A stretch of 64,000 bases of DNA, from the NCBI GenBank assembly GCA_027422505.1, contig JAPQWV010000648.1:1-64000 (forward strand), read 5' to 3'. The notes beneath the pieces were generated by a model. It had not been told where the DNA came from and made no database searches. It saw nothing but the letters and a program-made list of their open reading frames with translations. Within the stretch, counting starts at the first letter, position 1, and every line of letters begins with the position of its first letter. Origin of the DNA: Craterostigma plantagineum (taxonomy: Eukaryota > Streptophyta > Magnoliopsida > Lamiales > Linderniaceae). Positions 1 to 9,825 of the stretch are shown here, piece after piece. A program made the translations under genes and the position numbers.

Positions 1-104
1 ACTAGGTTGATGTTGAAGACTGAAGTACATAAGTTTTGTGATGGGACGCTCAAGTTCATCAGGCAGAACATAGAGAAAAGGTTGGAAGAGAATAACAAGG
101 AGAC
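1..104 (+). pseudogene. Fragment of a Sirevirus-like post-pol ORF (element Z), cut by the LTR of M
   Basis: This short stretch reads in the plus direction like the interior of the post-pol ORF that is better preserved at 37305-37793 and, on the minus strand, at 444-848. The shared peptide is around HKFCDGT and the following KVIRQNIEKRLEE-type segment. It stops exactly where the LTR terminus of the minus-strand element M begins at 105. I infer that M inserted into an older plus-strand Sirevirus copy of which only this scrap lies in the window. The remainder would be to the left. No function can be assigned to the ORF. Confidence 0.7.
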
Positions 105-448
105 TGTTAGGGCCTAATTTCTCAACTCTAAGATCCTAGACTTGAATCCTTAGTTAATCGAATAGAATTTTGCGAAAGCTCGATCGAAACTCTTTTTGAA
201 TTCTCGAGAAAGAACTTGTCTAGTGAGATGAAGATTCTGCTGTTCTCTCTCTAAAAATTTGATTGCAAGCCTTTTGGATCAATTTTCTAAAATGTTCTAT
301 TAAGCACAATGTTTACAAATATATTTATACCAAATAAAGTTGGTATAAATGACATATAATTCCTAATCTAAGGACAAATACAAGACAAGCCCCTAATTAC
401 AAGGACAACTAATTAAAATCAAAGCACAATTACAAGTAGTATTCTACA
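105..448 (-). repeat. 3' LTR of minus-strand Sirevirus-like element M
   Basis: Read on the minus strand this 344-bp unit starts TGTAGAATAC and ends CCTAACA, a canonical TG...CA LTR. It aligns along its length with the plus-strand LTRs at 1012-1360 and 58404-58744. A polypurine tract lies immediately upstream on the minus strand, which marks it as the 3' LTR. It carries the TATA-like TATAAAT within an inverted repeat (323-333 and 340-350). The matching 5' LTR of M is not in the window. Confidence 0.88.
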
Positions 449-1011
449 TTCTCCCCCTTTGTGCTTGATTGCTCTTCCGCGCCATCTGTCCTCGTCGGGC
501 ATAGTACGACCTGCGCAAGCCCAACGCATGCTCGAAGTTCCTTAGCGTATTCCTCAGCTCCAGTCGCTCCTCGATGTCATCAAGTAGTTCCATCAGGAGT
601 GGTTGTTCTCTCACGAACCTATAAAGCTTCAGCATCGTCTCTCTGTTGATTTCTTCCAGCCTTTTCTCTATGTTCTGCCTGATGACCTTGAACGTCCCAT
701 CACAAAACTTATGAATCTCAGTCTTCAGCATCAACCAAGTCTTCTTCATGATCGGATTGTGATAAGTGATCCCTAGGGCTGAGCTGATGTGTACGTGGTT
801 GTTGGGAAGGCGTTCGATCTCAGGTCCTCTGTTAAGCGGAGCGGTCATATTAACCTCTTCATGTTGCTCTCCATAGCCATCTGAAGGTCGTGAGCGGCGA
901 AGTACTTGTCTTGTCGCACCATGAACCGGTAGAGTCCCTCGAGTCCTTCCTTCTTTATGAAGCCTTGAGGACCCTTGTACTTCTCTACGTATAGCTGGTA
1001 GAGACGGTACA
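444..1011 (-). pseudogene. C-terminal part of Sirevirus-like post-pol ORF (element M)
   Basis: The minus strand encodes a degraded ORF just upstream of the 3' LTR, the position of the extra 'env-like' ORF of Sirevirus-type Ty1-copia elements. Residues from LYQLYVEKYK through FMVRQDKYFAAHDLQM (1011 to about 860) and an open 134-codon stretch (848-444) match the ORF of element C at 37305-37793. A one-base frameshift near 855 separates the two parts. The stop codon TAG is formed by the first bases of the LTR. I see no signal peptide or membrane segment, so an envelope role is not supported by the sequence. The protein is hydrophilic and helical-looking (RQNIEKRLEEINRE). Element A's LTR at 1012 truncates the upstream end. 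Confidence 0.75.
449..460 (-). promoter_or_regulatory. Polypurine tract of element M
   Basis: The minus strand reads AAAGGGGGAGAA directly against the TGTAG start of the LTR. This is the usual position and composition of the primer for plus-strand DNA synthesis. It also encodes the last residues of the post-pol ORF. Confidence 0.85.
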
Positions 1012-1360
1012 TGTAGAATACAATTTTAATTGTGCTATGATTTAATTAGCTGTCTTTGTAGATTGGAGCTTTTATTGTAATAGTACTTAGTTTAGGACTT
1101 AGTTTGTTATTTATACCAAGTATGTTTGGTATAAATCGATGTACAAACATTGTGTTAATAGAGAATTTTGAGTAATTGATCCGAAAGGCTTGCAAATCCA
1201 ATTCTAGAGAGAGAAAATCAGAAAATATTCTCTCACTACAAGCTTTCTCTTTCGCGCGCTCAAAGAAAGGTTTTCAATCGTTCTTCAATTCGTATAATTC
1301 TAAACGATTACCTTAGGATTCAAGTGTAGGATCGTTGAGTTGATAAATCAGGACCTAATA
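1012..1360 (+). repeat. 5' LTR of Sirevirus-like element A
   Basis: This 349-bp LTR starts TGTAGAATAC and ends GGACCTAATA, where the expected CA end has mutated. A primer-binding site follows two bases later. It matches the LTRs at 105-448 (reverse) and 58404-58744. A TATA-like TATAAAT at 1130-1136 is part of an inverted repeat (1109-1119 with 1126-1136) conserved in all three LTRs. No 3' LTR partner for A is in the window. The LTR begins inside M's post-pol ORF, and the five bases before it (GTACA, 1007-1011) would be half of the target-site duplication. Confidence 0.88.
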
Positions 1361-1362
1361 AT

Positions 1363-1374
1363 TGGTATCAGAGC
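1363..1374 (+). promoter_or_regulatory. Primer-binding site (initiator Met-tRNA) of element A
   Basis: TGGTATCAGAGC lies two bases after the 5' LTR. It is complementary to the 3' end of plant initiator methionine tRNA, the usual minus-strand primer for these elements. Confidence 0.92.
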
Positions 1375-2188
1375 AGATTCGTTCTGTTTTGAATCGAAAA
1401 TTGTTAGAATTTGGATTGAAATTCGAGTTTGGGTATTGTTCCATCGAAGAACACTTTCACGCGAATTATAATTTCGATCCAATAGCATAAATTATGTGCT
1501 TAATTTGTATAAATTTGATGTTTCTGTGCTTGATTTACTGATAACATTGATTGCGATTAGTTTCGTAGCTGTTTGAACTTCGATTTAGCAGAATCGATCA
1601 GATTTAACTGATCACTGTTCGCGCAAAAATTGTTTAGAACACATTCTGTTTTTGATCAAATTCAACATGTTTTGCTTTCAAATGTGTTTAATTGTGTGTT
1701 CGTGCGTATTCCTTATCTGATAACGAGCAGATACCTGTAATCTCAGAGTCTAGTTCATCTTTTTTGCTTGAATCAGTGTTAATTTCAGATTAATTTCTCG
1801 ATCGAAAACTCGGCGCGAAAATTTTTCTCGATCAGAATACAAAGTCAGACTTAAAGTCGTCTTTATCAAGAACGACTATAGTAGAAAAATTTCTCGAACA
1901 TTACTAAGCGAAAAACATTTTCGACGAAGACCAATTTTGACCTTTGCGCACGTAAAACTTTCCGTCGAAAAACTTTTTCGGTCAGACTTTGTAAGTTTGA
2001 CTAAGCGAAAATCATTTGCGCCCGAGAAACTTCTTCAGTCAACAAATTTATTTTGACTTAGCGAGAAACTTACTAAATGACTTAAGTATCAAACGCTACT
2101 AACTAATTTGCTACTTGTGAAGCACATAACATCAGTCCAAATCATCAAAACAACCAACGAAGATCCTTCATCAACTCGACAAACAAAA
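1375..2188 (+). other. Untranslated leader of element A
   Basis: About 0.8 kb without a coding frame between the PBS and the gag ATG. It is AT-rich and studded with TCGA-containing stretches such as CTCGATCGAAAA and TTTTCGACGAAG. The leader of element D (58745-59727) is homologous but longer in its second half. No other signal was recognised. Confidence 0.75.
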
Positions 2189-5100
2189 ATGGATGCCTAC
2201 TCACTTGGAAGCGACAATCGTCCCTCGATTCTAAAGAGAGGCGAATATACAGTGTGGAGAAGCCGATTTCTAAATTTATCGAGCGAAAAGATCAAGCAGA
2301 TGACCTTTTAAGTTCACTTGAGCAAGGCCCAGCCCAGTTCTGGGTAAATGTGCCTGGTGAAAACACCGCTAATCCTCCGATCCCTGCCTCTAGACGACTT
2401 AAAGAGCCTAGAGAGTACACTACAGAGGAAAAAGTGAGAGCAAATGCTGATCTGATAGTCAAGAACACATTAATGTAGGGCATCCCAAACGACATCTATC
2501 GGCAGATAGACAGCATCCCAACAGCTACGGGAATGTGGGATGAGCTACATAAGATGATGCAACGAACAGAAGTCGGCATCAAGGCCAAAAAGGCAAATAT
2601 TCTCACGGCCTATGATTCCTTTAGAGCTAAACTCGAGGGGTGCTTACATGATCTTTACCAGAGATATCTCACCCTCCTAAATGAGATGAGGAAAATTGAA
2701 ATCACGAAGACGAACATGGAAACCAACATTCGATTTCTTCCCTCCCTGCCCTCAGAATGGAAGAAGATATCCGCTCAAATCCGACAAAATAAAGACCTTG
2801 AGGAAATGGATATCCATGCCATGTACGATAATCTCGCACAGCACGAGGAAGATATTAGCGAGATTTAGAAGGAGCAGAAGGGCAAACTTATCGAACTCAG
2901 TTGCCCTAGTCACGGAGAAGAGAGGCTCAAAACCACGAAAAGAGAATATCATCAAGTCTCCACCCCTTCAGAATCTGACAAGGAATCAGATTCAGAGTTG
3001 AAGCCTAACATGAAAGTGATGGGAAAGCAGTTGGCGTAAATCAGGAAGATGATGAGCAAACAATACTTCAAAAAGAAGTCCTCATCATCAGCCAATCGAC
3101 TTCGGACCTCAAGCCCTAGGAACAAAGAACATGTACTTGAGACTTCCGAAGTCAAAGCCTTGAAAGAACCGACCAAGTGCTTTAACTGCGGGAAACCTGG
3201 TCATTATGCCAGAGAATGCACTCTTCCAAAGAAGAGAGACGGTAACTACTACTTCAAGAAGCTTCAACTAACGAAGCAGAAGGAAGCTGGAGTAGCCCTA
3301 ATGGCCTGGCTAGACGAGCATTCGGACGTCGAAACCTCAAAACAGACGGACGAAGAACAAGCATCCGAACCTTATGAGGAGGGAGTTTCTCCTTCCACAT
3401 TATTGGCCATGTTTGAATCGTATCAATTAGCATACACTAACATGAAGCGTGAGTAGAAAAGCGTAAAGGAAATAGAGAAGAAACTAGCTAAATCTCAAGA
3501 GAAAATTATTAGTCTCGAATCAGAACTGAGGAGCTCTAGTTCGAAAATATAAGAACTTACTAAGAGCCTACATTCTAAAGAGACTACAAAACCTCAAATA
3601 GAGCAGCATGGATTAAAAATTAAAGAATTAGAAGACATGCTAGAAAATAACTACAATTGCTTAGTTGGAAACCTCAATGAGAAAGCTAACCTCAATTGTA
3701 GGTTAACAGAAGCGACTACTAAGATCATCAACCTAGAAGCCGAATTAGATAGATATAATACTAAGGTTTTTAACTTAAGAAAACTCTAGATGCCTGTGAA
3801 GCCGCCAATTGACGGTAGAAAATAATTTTGCTCTGTTAGGGAGAAGAGCATAAGAAGTTATACGCTAAAATCAAAAAATTAGATGATCTTATAGTAAAGA
3901 AGGGACAATATGAGTAGACTATATTTTTAAATCAGCTCAAGGACTTAGAGTTTTATGATTATAAGTATGGCTTAGGTTTTTAGAATCCATGTCATTTGAA
4001 GAAAGTTGACTATAAACAACTATACGATGTCAAGTACATGGGTCTCGGACTAACCTCTCTCATGGCTTTCATTGGGGAAAAGGAAACTTATGAATAAGAA
4101 GAAGCCAAGAGAAAAGCCAAAAAAAGGCTGAAATTCCTTTTTGCAATGACGAACTGAATCAAAGCAACGACACTGGGGATCTTCCTGAAGCCAAGGGTTG
4201 GAGCTTTGAATCAGTTCAAGTTCCTGAAGATCATTCTAACAATAAGGAAGCTCAAAATCATTATTCTGAAAATTCTCTCTATATACACCCAATTATTAGG
4301 AAATAGAAGGGTTAAGAATTTCCTTAGAAAAAGAAAGGGAGAATTTTGAAGCTGAAAAGAAAAATTCCTAAAAGAGATGGAAAATCTCAAAGCTTCCCCC
4401 TTCCCACAAGCTATTTCTCACACATCTCCCACAACAGAAAATGTCATTTTGAAAAGCGAGAAGAAAGAAAAAGAGCCTTCAAAAGATCTGAAAAATAAGA
4501 ATAATACTATAAAAAAATCTAAATCTAATCCTGTTTCGCTTACGTCTACAGGGAGCGTAGAGCAAGCATTAGAGTCGAAGGCGGGAGTGTCTAGTTTAAA
4601 AATAGAGAAGGAGCCCGTGGATTTGAATGTATTTAAGAAAATATCTCCTTCTGTACAAATAAATGACACTCGTAGAAATAAAAGAGTTGTTTGTTCTGTT
4701 CAAATAATTGCTTCTACATGTTCACTTCAGCCTACCACCTTTAGAAGCAGCAATTTCGAAACAGACTCTACTTCTGCAATAATAAAGCTAATCATTCTAA
4801 AACAATTTCCTCTAGGAAGACACGTAGGAAACAAGATCCAACCATAAAGAGTATATGGCGCTATTCATGCTTGTTCTAACCTAAGGTATCACGTTAAAAT
4901 AGAATCCCCAAAGCACCTTAGGAGACTATCCAATGAAAAGATCTTTTCCACGCTCAAACCTACTAAAGCATTTGTCCGAGCTGAAAATTAATCTTCCCTG
5001 CAAGGTTCAACCTAAATGGGTTCCTAAATCCTCTCCTAAAAAGACGAAAGCCAAAAAGGCCTTGCCGTCTACAAAGGGCAAACCCAACTCAACTCCTTCG

Positions 5101-5219
5101 CGAGTAACTTGGGTTGTTAAAGCTCCTACTAACACTAGTTTAAGAACCATACCGAACCGAAGATGAAATATGCTAATCTGAGAGGACCCATTTATAAGTG
5201 GGTACCTAAAGCTATTTAA
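2189..5219 (+). pseudogene. gag: gag of Sirevirus-like element A (degraded)
   Basis: Gag forms the cytoplasmic virus-like particle and binds the element RNA. The ATG at 2189 (MDAYSLGSDN) is chosen because element D has the same start. A copia-type Gag core with LPSEWKKI follows at about 2254-2868, then a CCHC zinc knuckle CFNCGKPGHYAREC at 3178-3219, an acidic region (about 3300-3450), and a long heptad-rich, coiled-coil-like section (about 3450-3900) typical of large Sirevirus Gags. The basic C-terminal part reaches the TAA at 5217-5219. The frame is broken by several stops and shifts, for example near 2300, at 2476, 2866, 3039 and 3454, and around 3780-4340. It cannot make a full protein. 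Elements C and D carry the same gene with different lesions. Confidence 0.88.
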
Positions 5220-6560
5220 TTTGTTTTTGCAGATCCATCATGTGTGGTACCTTGACTCCGGTTGCTCCACACAAATGACGGGAATACAAGAGCTGCTGAG
5301 CAACTACATAGACCGACCAAATGGAAAAGTCAGATTCGGGAACAACGATTCAGCCCCCATTCTAGGACTTGGGGACATCATTTTGGAAAATCTGACAATC
5401 AAGGATGCCTTTTACAGTGAATGTCTCCGCAATAACTTGTTCAGCATAGGCCAATTCTGACAAAGGATTCCAGATGGTCTTTCATGCTGACCGGTGCAGA
5501 ATATTGGACAGTCAGAATAAAGAACTCCTCCAAGGACTTAGGAAATCCAATCTTTACACGATCAATCTGACGTCCATCCGGACCACGACTGTTGTTTGCC
5601 TCATCACCCAGACTATAATTCAGTGGAACAGCGTATGACATCAACGTGTGTCTCATCTAAATATCAAAGCTCTTCAACGACTACCCACAAAAGAGTTGGT
5701 TCATGGTCTACCAACCATTATTCTACAAAAAGAGCATCAATGTTTGCCATGTCAACTACGAAAAATGAAGCGACGTCTCATCACGTCAAACTAGATGCCT
5801 CTACTTCACGTCCTTTGGAATTGCTACATATGGACCTCTGTGGACCTATGCAGACACAGAGTATTAGTGGGCGCAAGCACATGTTGATGACTACTCTCGC
5901 TACATGTGGACGAAGTTCCTCCAAACTAAGGATGAGACAGGGGACTTGATAATTAATTTTCTGAGCGCTACTCAGAATTTGCTGCAACAAACCATTCAAG
6001 CCATCAGAATGGATAATGGCACTGAGTTCAAGAACAAGTACCTCAGTGTTTTTATCAAAAACATGGGATTAGTCAGCAATTCTCAGCCGCCAAGACGCCT
6101 CAACAGAACGGTGTCGTTGAAAATAACAGAAGTCTCTTGGAAGCCGCACGTACTATGCTGATTCATTCTGGCCTCCCACACTTCCTTTGGGCTGAAGCAG
6201 TAAATACCGTCTGTTTAACTCAGAACAGGACAGTGGTTCTCAAGCGCTTCGATAAAACTCCGTACGAAATAATAAACAGGCGAGTACCCAATATTTCCTT
6301 CTTCAAGGTCTTCGGGTGCAAGTGCTTTGTGGCGAACGACAGAAAGCAACGTGCTAAGTTCGACACTAAAGCATTCGAAGCCACATTTTGGGCATTCATC
6401 CACTTCAAAGGCTTACCGAGTTTATATCAACTCCAACCGTTCAATCAAAGAAGCTACAATGTCACTTTCATCAACTTCAAAGGCTCTTCCACACGTCAGT
6501 TCAGGACCCGCACCTAACCAGATGGCTTCTGAATACAATACTTCATAACCCATATTCACT
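5220..6560 (+). pseudogene. pol: pol of element A: protease and integrase part (degraded)
   Basis: The aspartic protease motif is WYLDSGCSTQMTG at about 5245-5283, reading +1 relative to the gag stop. A CAG-ending pyrimidine-rich stretch lies between (about 5220-5232). GAG-pre-integrase and the integrase core follow: LLHMDLCGPM (first catalytic Asp) near 5820-5850, DNGTEFKNKY (second Asp) near 6012-6041, then a part from LPHFLWAEAVNT (about 6170-6210) through the RVPNISFFKVFGCKCF segment (about 6280-6330). Frameshifts occur near 5457, 5600-5900 and 6090-6140, so the third catalytic residue lies in a different frame. Insertion of DNA into the host genome is the family role. This copy is inactive. 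Confidence 0.85.
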
Positions 6561-7084
6561 GGTGTCTTGGCACAAAACCAACAAGAGATGGCAACAACTA
6601 AGGACTCAACGTCAGAAGAAGCTCCGAGACTTGCATTGGAGGACTTGGACTCTCTCTTTGAGCCCATATATCGGCCAGGCACTATTAACGATACACCTTT
6701 AGTGGAATCCCCACTCGACGAGGCCGATGTCCCAAGCTCTTCAAATGTCCCCACCTCACCCGACTCAGAATTACCACAGATCACTGAAGAACCTACCATA
6801 CATAGTCAATGTGGAAGTCTCATCAGAATCGCTCAATCCAAGTGAAGAGTTAGACTTGCCTCAACCTTAAGAACAACCTGAAGTTCTTGGAAATCTCGGT
6901 CCACAATGGCTGATGCATCTATTTCAGCTCTGCCACATGAGCGAGAGTGGACTCGAGCACATCCGATTGATCAGATTATTTGTGATATTTCGAGTGGCGT
7001 AAGACAAGACATCAGCACAGTCTCTTCAGCTGCTTCTTAAGCCAAAATGAGCCAACCAAGGTAACAGACACTAAAAGATCCGGA
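6561..7084 (+). pseudogene. pol: Element A pol: variable linker between integrase and RT
   Basis: This stretch matches the Ser/Thr/Pro/Glu-rich linker of C (for example DLDSLFEPIYR and DVPSSSNVPTSPDSELPQ at about 6640-6780). It joins the integrase C-terminus to the reverse transcriptase in copia polyproteins. Stops occur near 6548, 6843 and 7038. No catalytic motif lies here. Confidence 0.7.
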
Positions 7085-7850
7085 TTGGGTGATAGTTATG
7101 CAAGATGTGATCAACCAATTCGAGCGTCTTCAAGTGTGGACTTTAGTACCGGTCAACATGGGAAAACCATTATCGGGACGAAATGGGTGTTTAAGAATAA
7201 AAAGAATGAAGATGGGGAAGTAATTCGGAACAAAACAAGGCTGGTTACGAAGGGTTCAACCAACAGGAAGGCATTGACTACGACGAGACCTATGCTCCTG
7301 TTGCCCGAATCGAAGCCATCCGTCTTTTCCTAGCTTATGCGGGTCACAAAGACTTCAAAGTCTATCAAATAGATGTTAAGACAGCCTTCCTCAACGACGT
7401 GTTAAAGAAGGAATTCTACGTCGCTCAGCCAGAAGGTTTTGTTAATCAAGAACACCCTGATCACGTCTATCGATTGGACAAAGCTCTCTATGGACTGAAA
7501 CAAGCCCCACGTGCTTGGTATGATGTCCTGAGCGATTTCCTCGTGAAATCTGGATTCATCCTAGGACGATCGATACGACCCTCTTCATAAAATGGCAAGA
7601 CAAAGACTTGATGATCGTCCAAGTATATGTAGACGACATCATCTTCGGATCAACAAATCCACGGCTATGCAAGAAGTTTGGAGATTTAATGAAGAGCAAA
7701 TTTGAAATGAGTCATATGGGAGAGATGCAATTCTTCTTGGGACTCCAAGTCAGGCAGCTCGATGATGGCATCTCCATAAGTCAGACTAAATACACCCAAG
7801 ACATTCTGAAGAAGTTCCATCAAGTCAGAGCAAGCCTCTCAGCACACCCA
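7085..7850 (+). pseudogene. pol: pol of element A: reverse transcriptase (degraded)
   Basis: Copia-type RT is recognised from [15 protein letters not shown] (about 7170-7220), [19 protein letters not shown] and [14 protein letters not shown] (about 7420-7530), and the catalytic YVDD at 7626-7637 followed by [18 protein letters not shown]. The GSTN wording and the FFLGLQVRQ segment are typical of Sirevirus-type RT. Frame breaks are seen near 7245, 7335-7400 and 7560-7600. The enzyme would copy element RNA to DNA, but this copy cannot be functional. Confidence 0.88.
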
Positions 7851-8566
7851 TGTATACTATCTGCAAGTTGGATGCCGATCCCACAGGAAAAGCTGTCGAC
7901 ATCACACTCTATCGCAGCAGCATCGGCTCTCTTCTTTATCTCACCCCAAGCCGATCGGATATCATGTTTGCCACTTGCCTCTGTGCCCGTCTCCAAGCCG
8001 ACCCTAAAGAATGCCACATGCTCGCGGTCAAACGAATCTTACGCTTCCTCAAAGGCACTTTCACCCTAGGATTGTGGTATTCTAAGGTTACGAATTTCAA
8101 AATTAATTGGCTATACTGACGCTGATTGCAGGTTGCCGAATGGACAGGAAAAGCACATCCGATGGCGCTCAATTTCTAGGCGAAAACTAGTTTGCTGGTC
8201 ATCCAAGAAACAGAACCGCGTCTCAATGTCGACGGTCGAGGCTAAATACGTCGCGGATGCCAGCTGTTGCTCGCAAATGCAATGGATGCGTACTCAGCTT
8301 CGCGACTATGGGTACAATTTAAATAATATACCCATTTATAGCAATAGCCAAAGTGCCATTTCGATTACGTGCAATTCCGTTCATCACTCACGCACAAAAC
8401 ACATAGATATTAGTAGATATCATTTTAAGATCACGTAGAAAAAGGCACGATTGACATGTACTTCGTGAAAACGGAATATCAACTAGCTCACATTTTCACC
8501 AAGGCCTTGGATGAGAAACGGTTCCAATTCCTTATTTGAAAATTAGGCATGTTGAATCTTCCGTAA
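7851..8566 (+). pseudogene. pol: pol of element A: RT C-terminus and RNase H (degraded)
   Basis: The RT thumb and RNase H are read from FATCLCARLQADPKE (about 7970), the RILRFLKGTFTLGLWY segment (about 8030-8080), CWSSKKQNRVSMST (about 8195), NSQSAISITCN (about 8345-8375) and HHSRTKHIDI (about 8381-8410), to a TAA at 8564-8566 after KLGMLNLP. Frameshifts occur at about 8110-8130 and 8430, and a stop near 8537. The conserved C-terminal phrase IFTKALDEKRFQFL is present in both A and C. Confidence 0.85.
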
Positions 8567-9155
8567 TCTGTGCTTTACGTGCTCCTATGATGTGCTTTCA
8601 CATGTTCTATGCTATGTGTTTTCTATACTTTAAATAAATGCTATATCTTGCGTGATATTTCTTTATATTAAAAATATAATCTAATTAAAATTAAAAAATA
8701 CTATACATATAAGTATAATATTAGGGGAATGACGATATCTTTAGGATGCTCGATCTAAGTCACGTATGAATTTCCTTGACATGCGACTGATTAATTGCTT
8801 AATTTTTTCAAAATCAAGTCGTATCCTTGCGTCTAAAGTTTTTTTGTAGACTCCACTAGACACAAAGCCACTTTATATGAGTGAGCTTTCAATAGATCTA
8901 TTGTTGAGCGATTGACACAGTCATTGTTTGTCTTAACTAGTGATTCTTGGTATCATACTCACCTTGCGTTAGAACGTTAGGAAGATGATTAGGGCACTTA
9001 GAAAATTCCTCACTCGGCCATTTATACATTTTTCAATCCTTTAACATAGCCTTCAGTCATCCATTTTGAGCCTTCTCCAAATTCCTTTTCTTCTTTTGAA
9101 AACCCAAACCTTCAACAGACAATATAAAATTTCGGCGGGATGTTCAATCGAGAAA
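8567..9155 (+). other. Non-coding post-pol spacer of element A
   Basis: AT-rich sequence between the pol stop and the first post-pol ORF, with no frame that matches a known protein. Sirevirus-type elements commonly have such a spacer. No terminator or promoter is evident. Confidence 0.6.
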
Positions 9156-9825
9156 ATGAGGGGGAGAAAAACGAGACGAAAAGAAAAAGATGACAAAAGA
9201 AGGTGGAAAACGCACACGAGGAATGCTCAACGTACAAAGAAAAACAAATCAAAAGAACCTGCCTCTCAAAATCTTTAAGAAGAGGGTATGGATCTTGCTG
9301 TGAACTTCTCCATTGATAATCTCGTACACTCGTCAGAACGGCTGGAAAGAGGAGCACCACGAACTGAACTTCTCCAATGATAATCCGGTCTTATATCGAG
9401 AGAACGAGAAGAGGAGCATGGCCTTGGGTTCGAATTCCATAACTGTGAACTTCTTCAAATCGATAATCTCTGAAACCTCTCTAGGGATTAAGAGAAAAGA
9501 AGCACGGTATCGGCTCGAGAACCAACAAGAAGAACTTCACCTTAGATCAATCTCTCAGCCTCGTAGAGAAGCGGCGCTTCAGCTTGAGCAAGTGAAGAAA
9601 ATTTACTAAAGATAAAAGGATGAAAAAAAAGACGAAGAGAAAAATGCCGAAGAAAAGGAGAACGACGAAGGAACCGAAGATGACGTAAAGCTCACTTTTC
9701 CCAAAAGTTCCCTTCCCTTCTTAGTCATAACCAAATTAAAGCCTTCAAAGTCCCTTTAATTCTAAAATGACGATCTCTTGCTCGGTGAAATGATTAAAAG
9801 CGTCTCGATCACAGGTAAATTGACT
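9156..9825 (+). pseudogene. First part of the post-pol ORF of element A (degraded)
   Basis: A basic, lysine/arginine-rich coding stretch starts near an ATG at 9156 (MRGRKTRRKEKDDKRRWK). It continues through an open segment (9313-9609, HELNFSNDNPVLYRENEKR) into a highly charged tract ending in DDVKLTFPKSSLPF (about 9685-9720). The last portion matches the minus-strand piece of M at about 17904-18040 (DDAKLTLPKKYSFP), which shows that it is part of the family's coding sequence. Reading frames are broken at several places. The segment ends at a CAG|GTAAAT junction (about 9821-9830) that resembles a splice donor and is conserved in M. The function is unknown. Highly basic stretches could bind nucleic acid, but that is a guess. 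Confidence 0.55.
9158..9166 (+). promoter_or_regulatory. Internal polypurine-like motif GAGGGGGAG
   Basis: It repeats the core of the family PPT and occurs again at 10318-10326 and 36429-36437. Multiple PPT-like motifs in the 3' non-coding part are a reported Sirevirus trait. Confidence 0.45.

Noticed and set aside
444..848. Minus-strand ORF as a host gene
   Set aside because: Homologous ORFs occur in the same place of elements M and C, and it is followed by PPT and LTR; it belongs to the retrotransposon.
1363..1374. Possible tRNA-Met gene fragments at TGGTATCAGAGC
   Set aside because: Only 12-13 bases match, and each directly follows an LTR; these are primer-binding sites, not tRNA genes.
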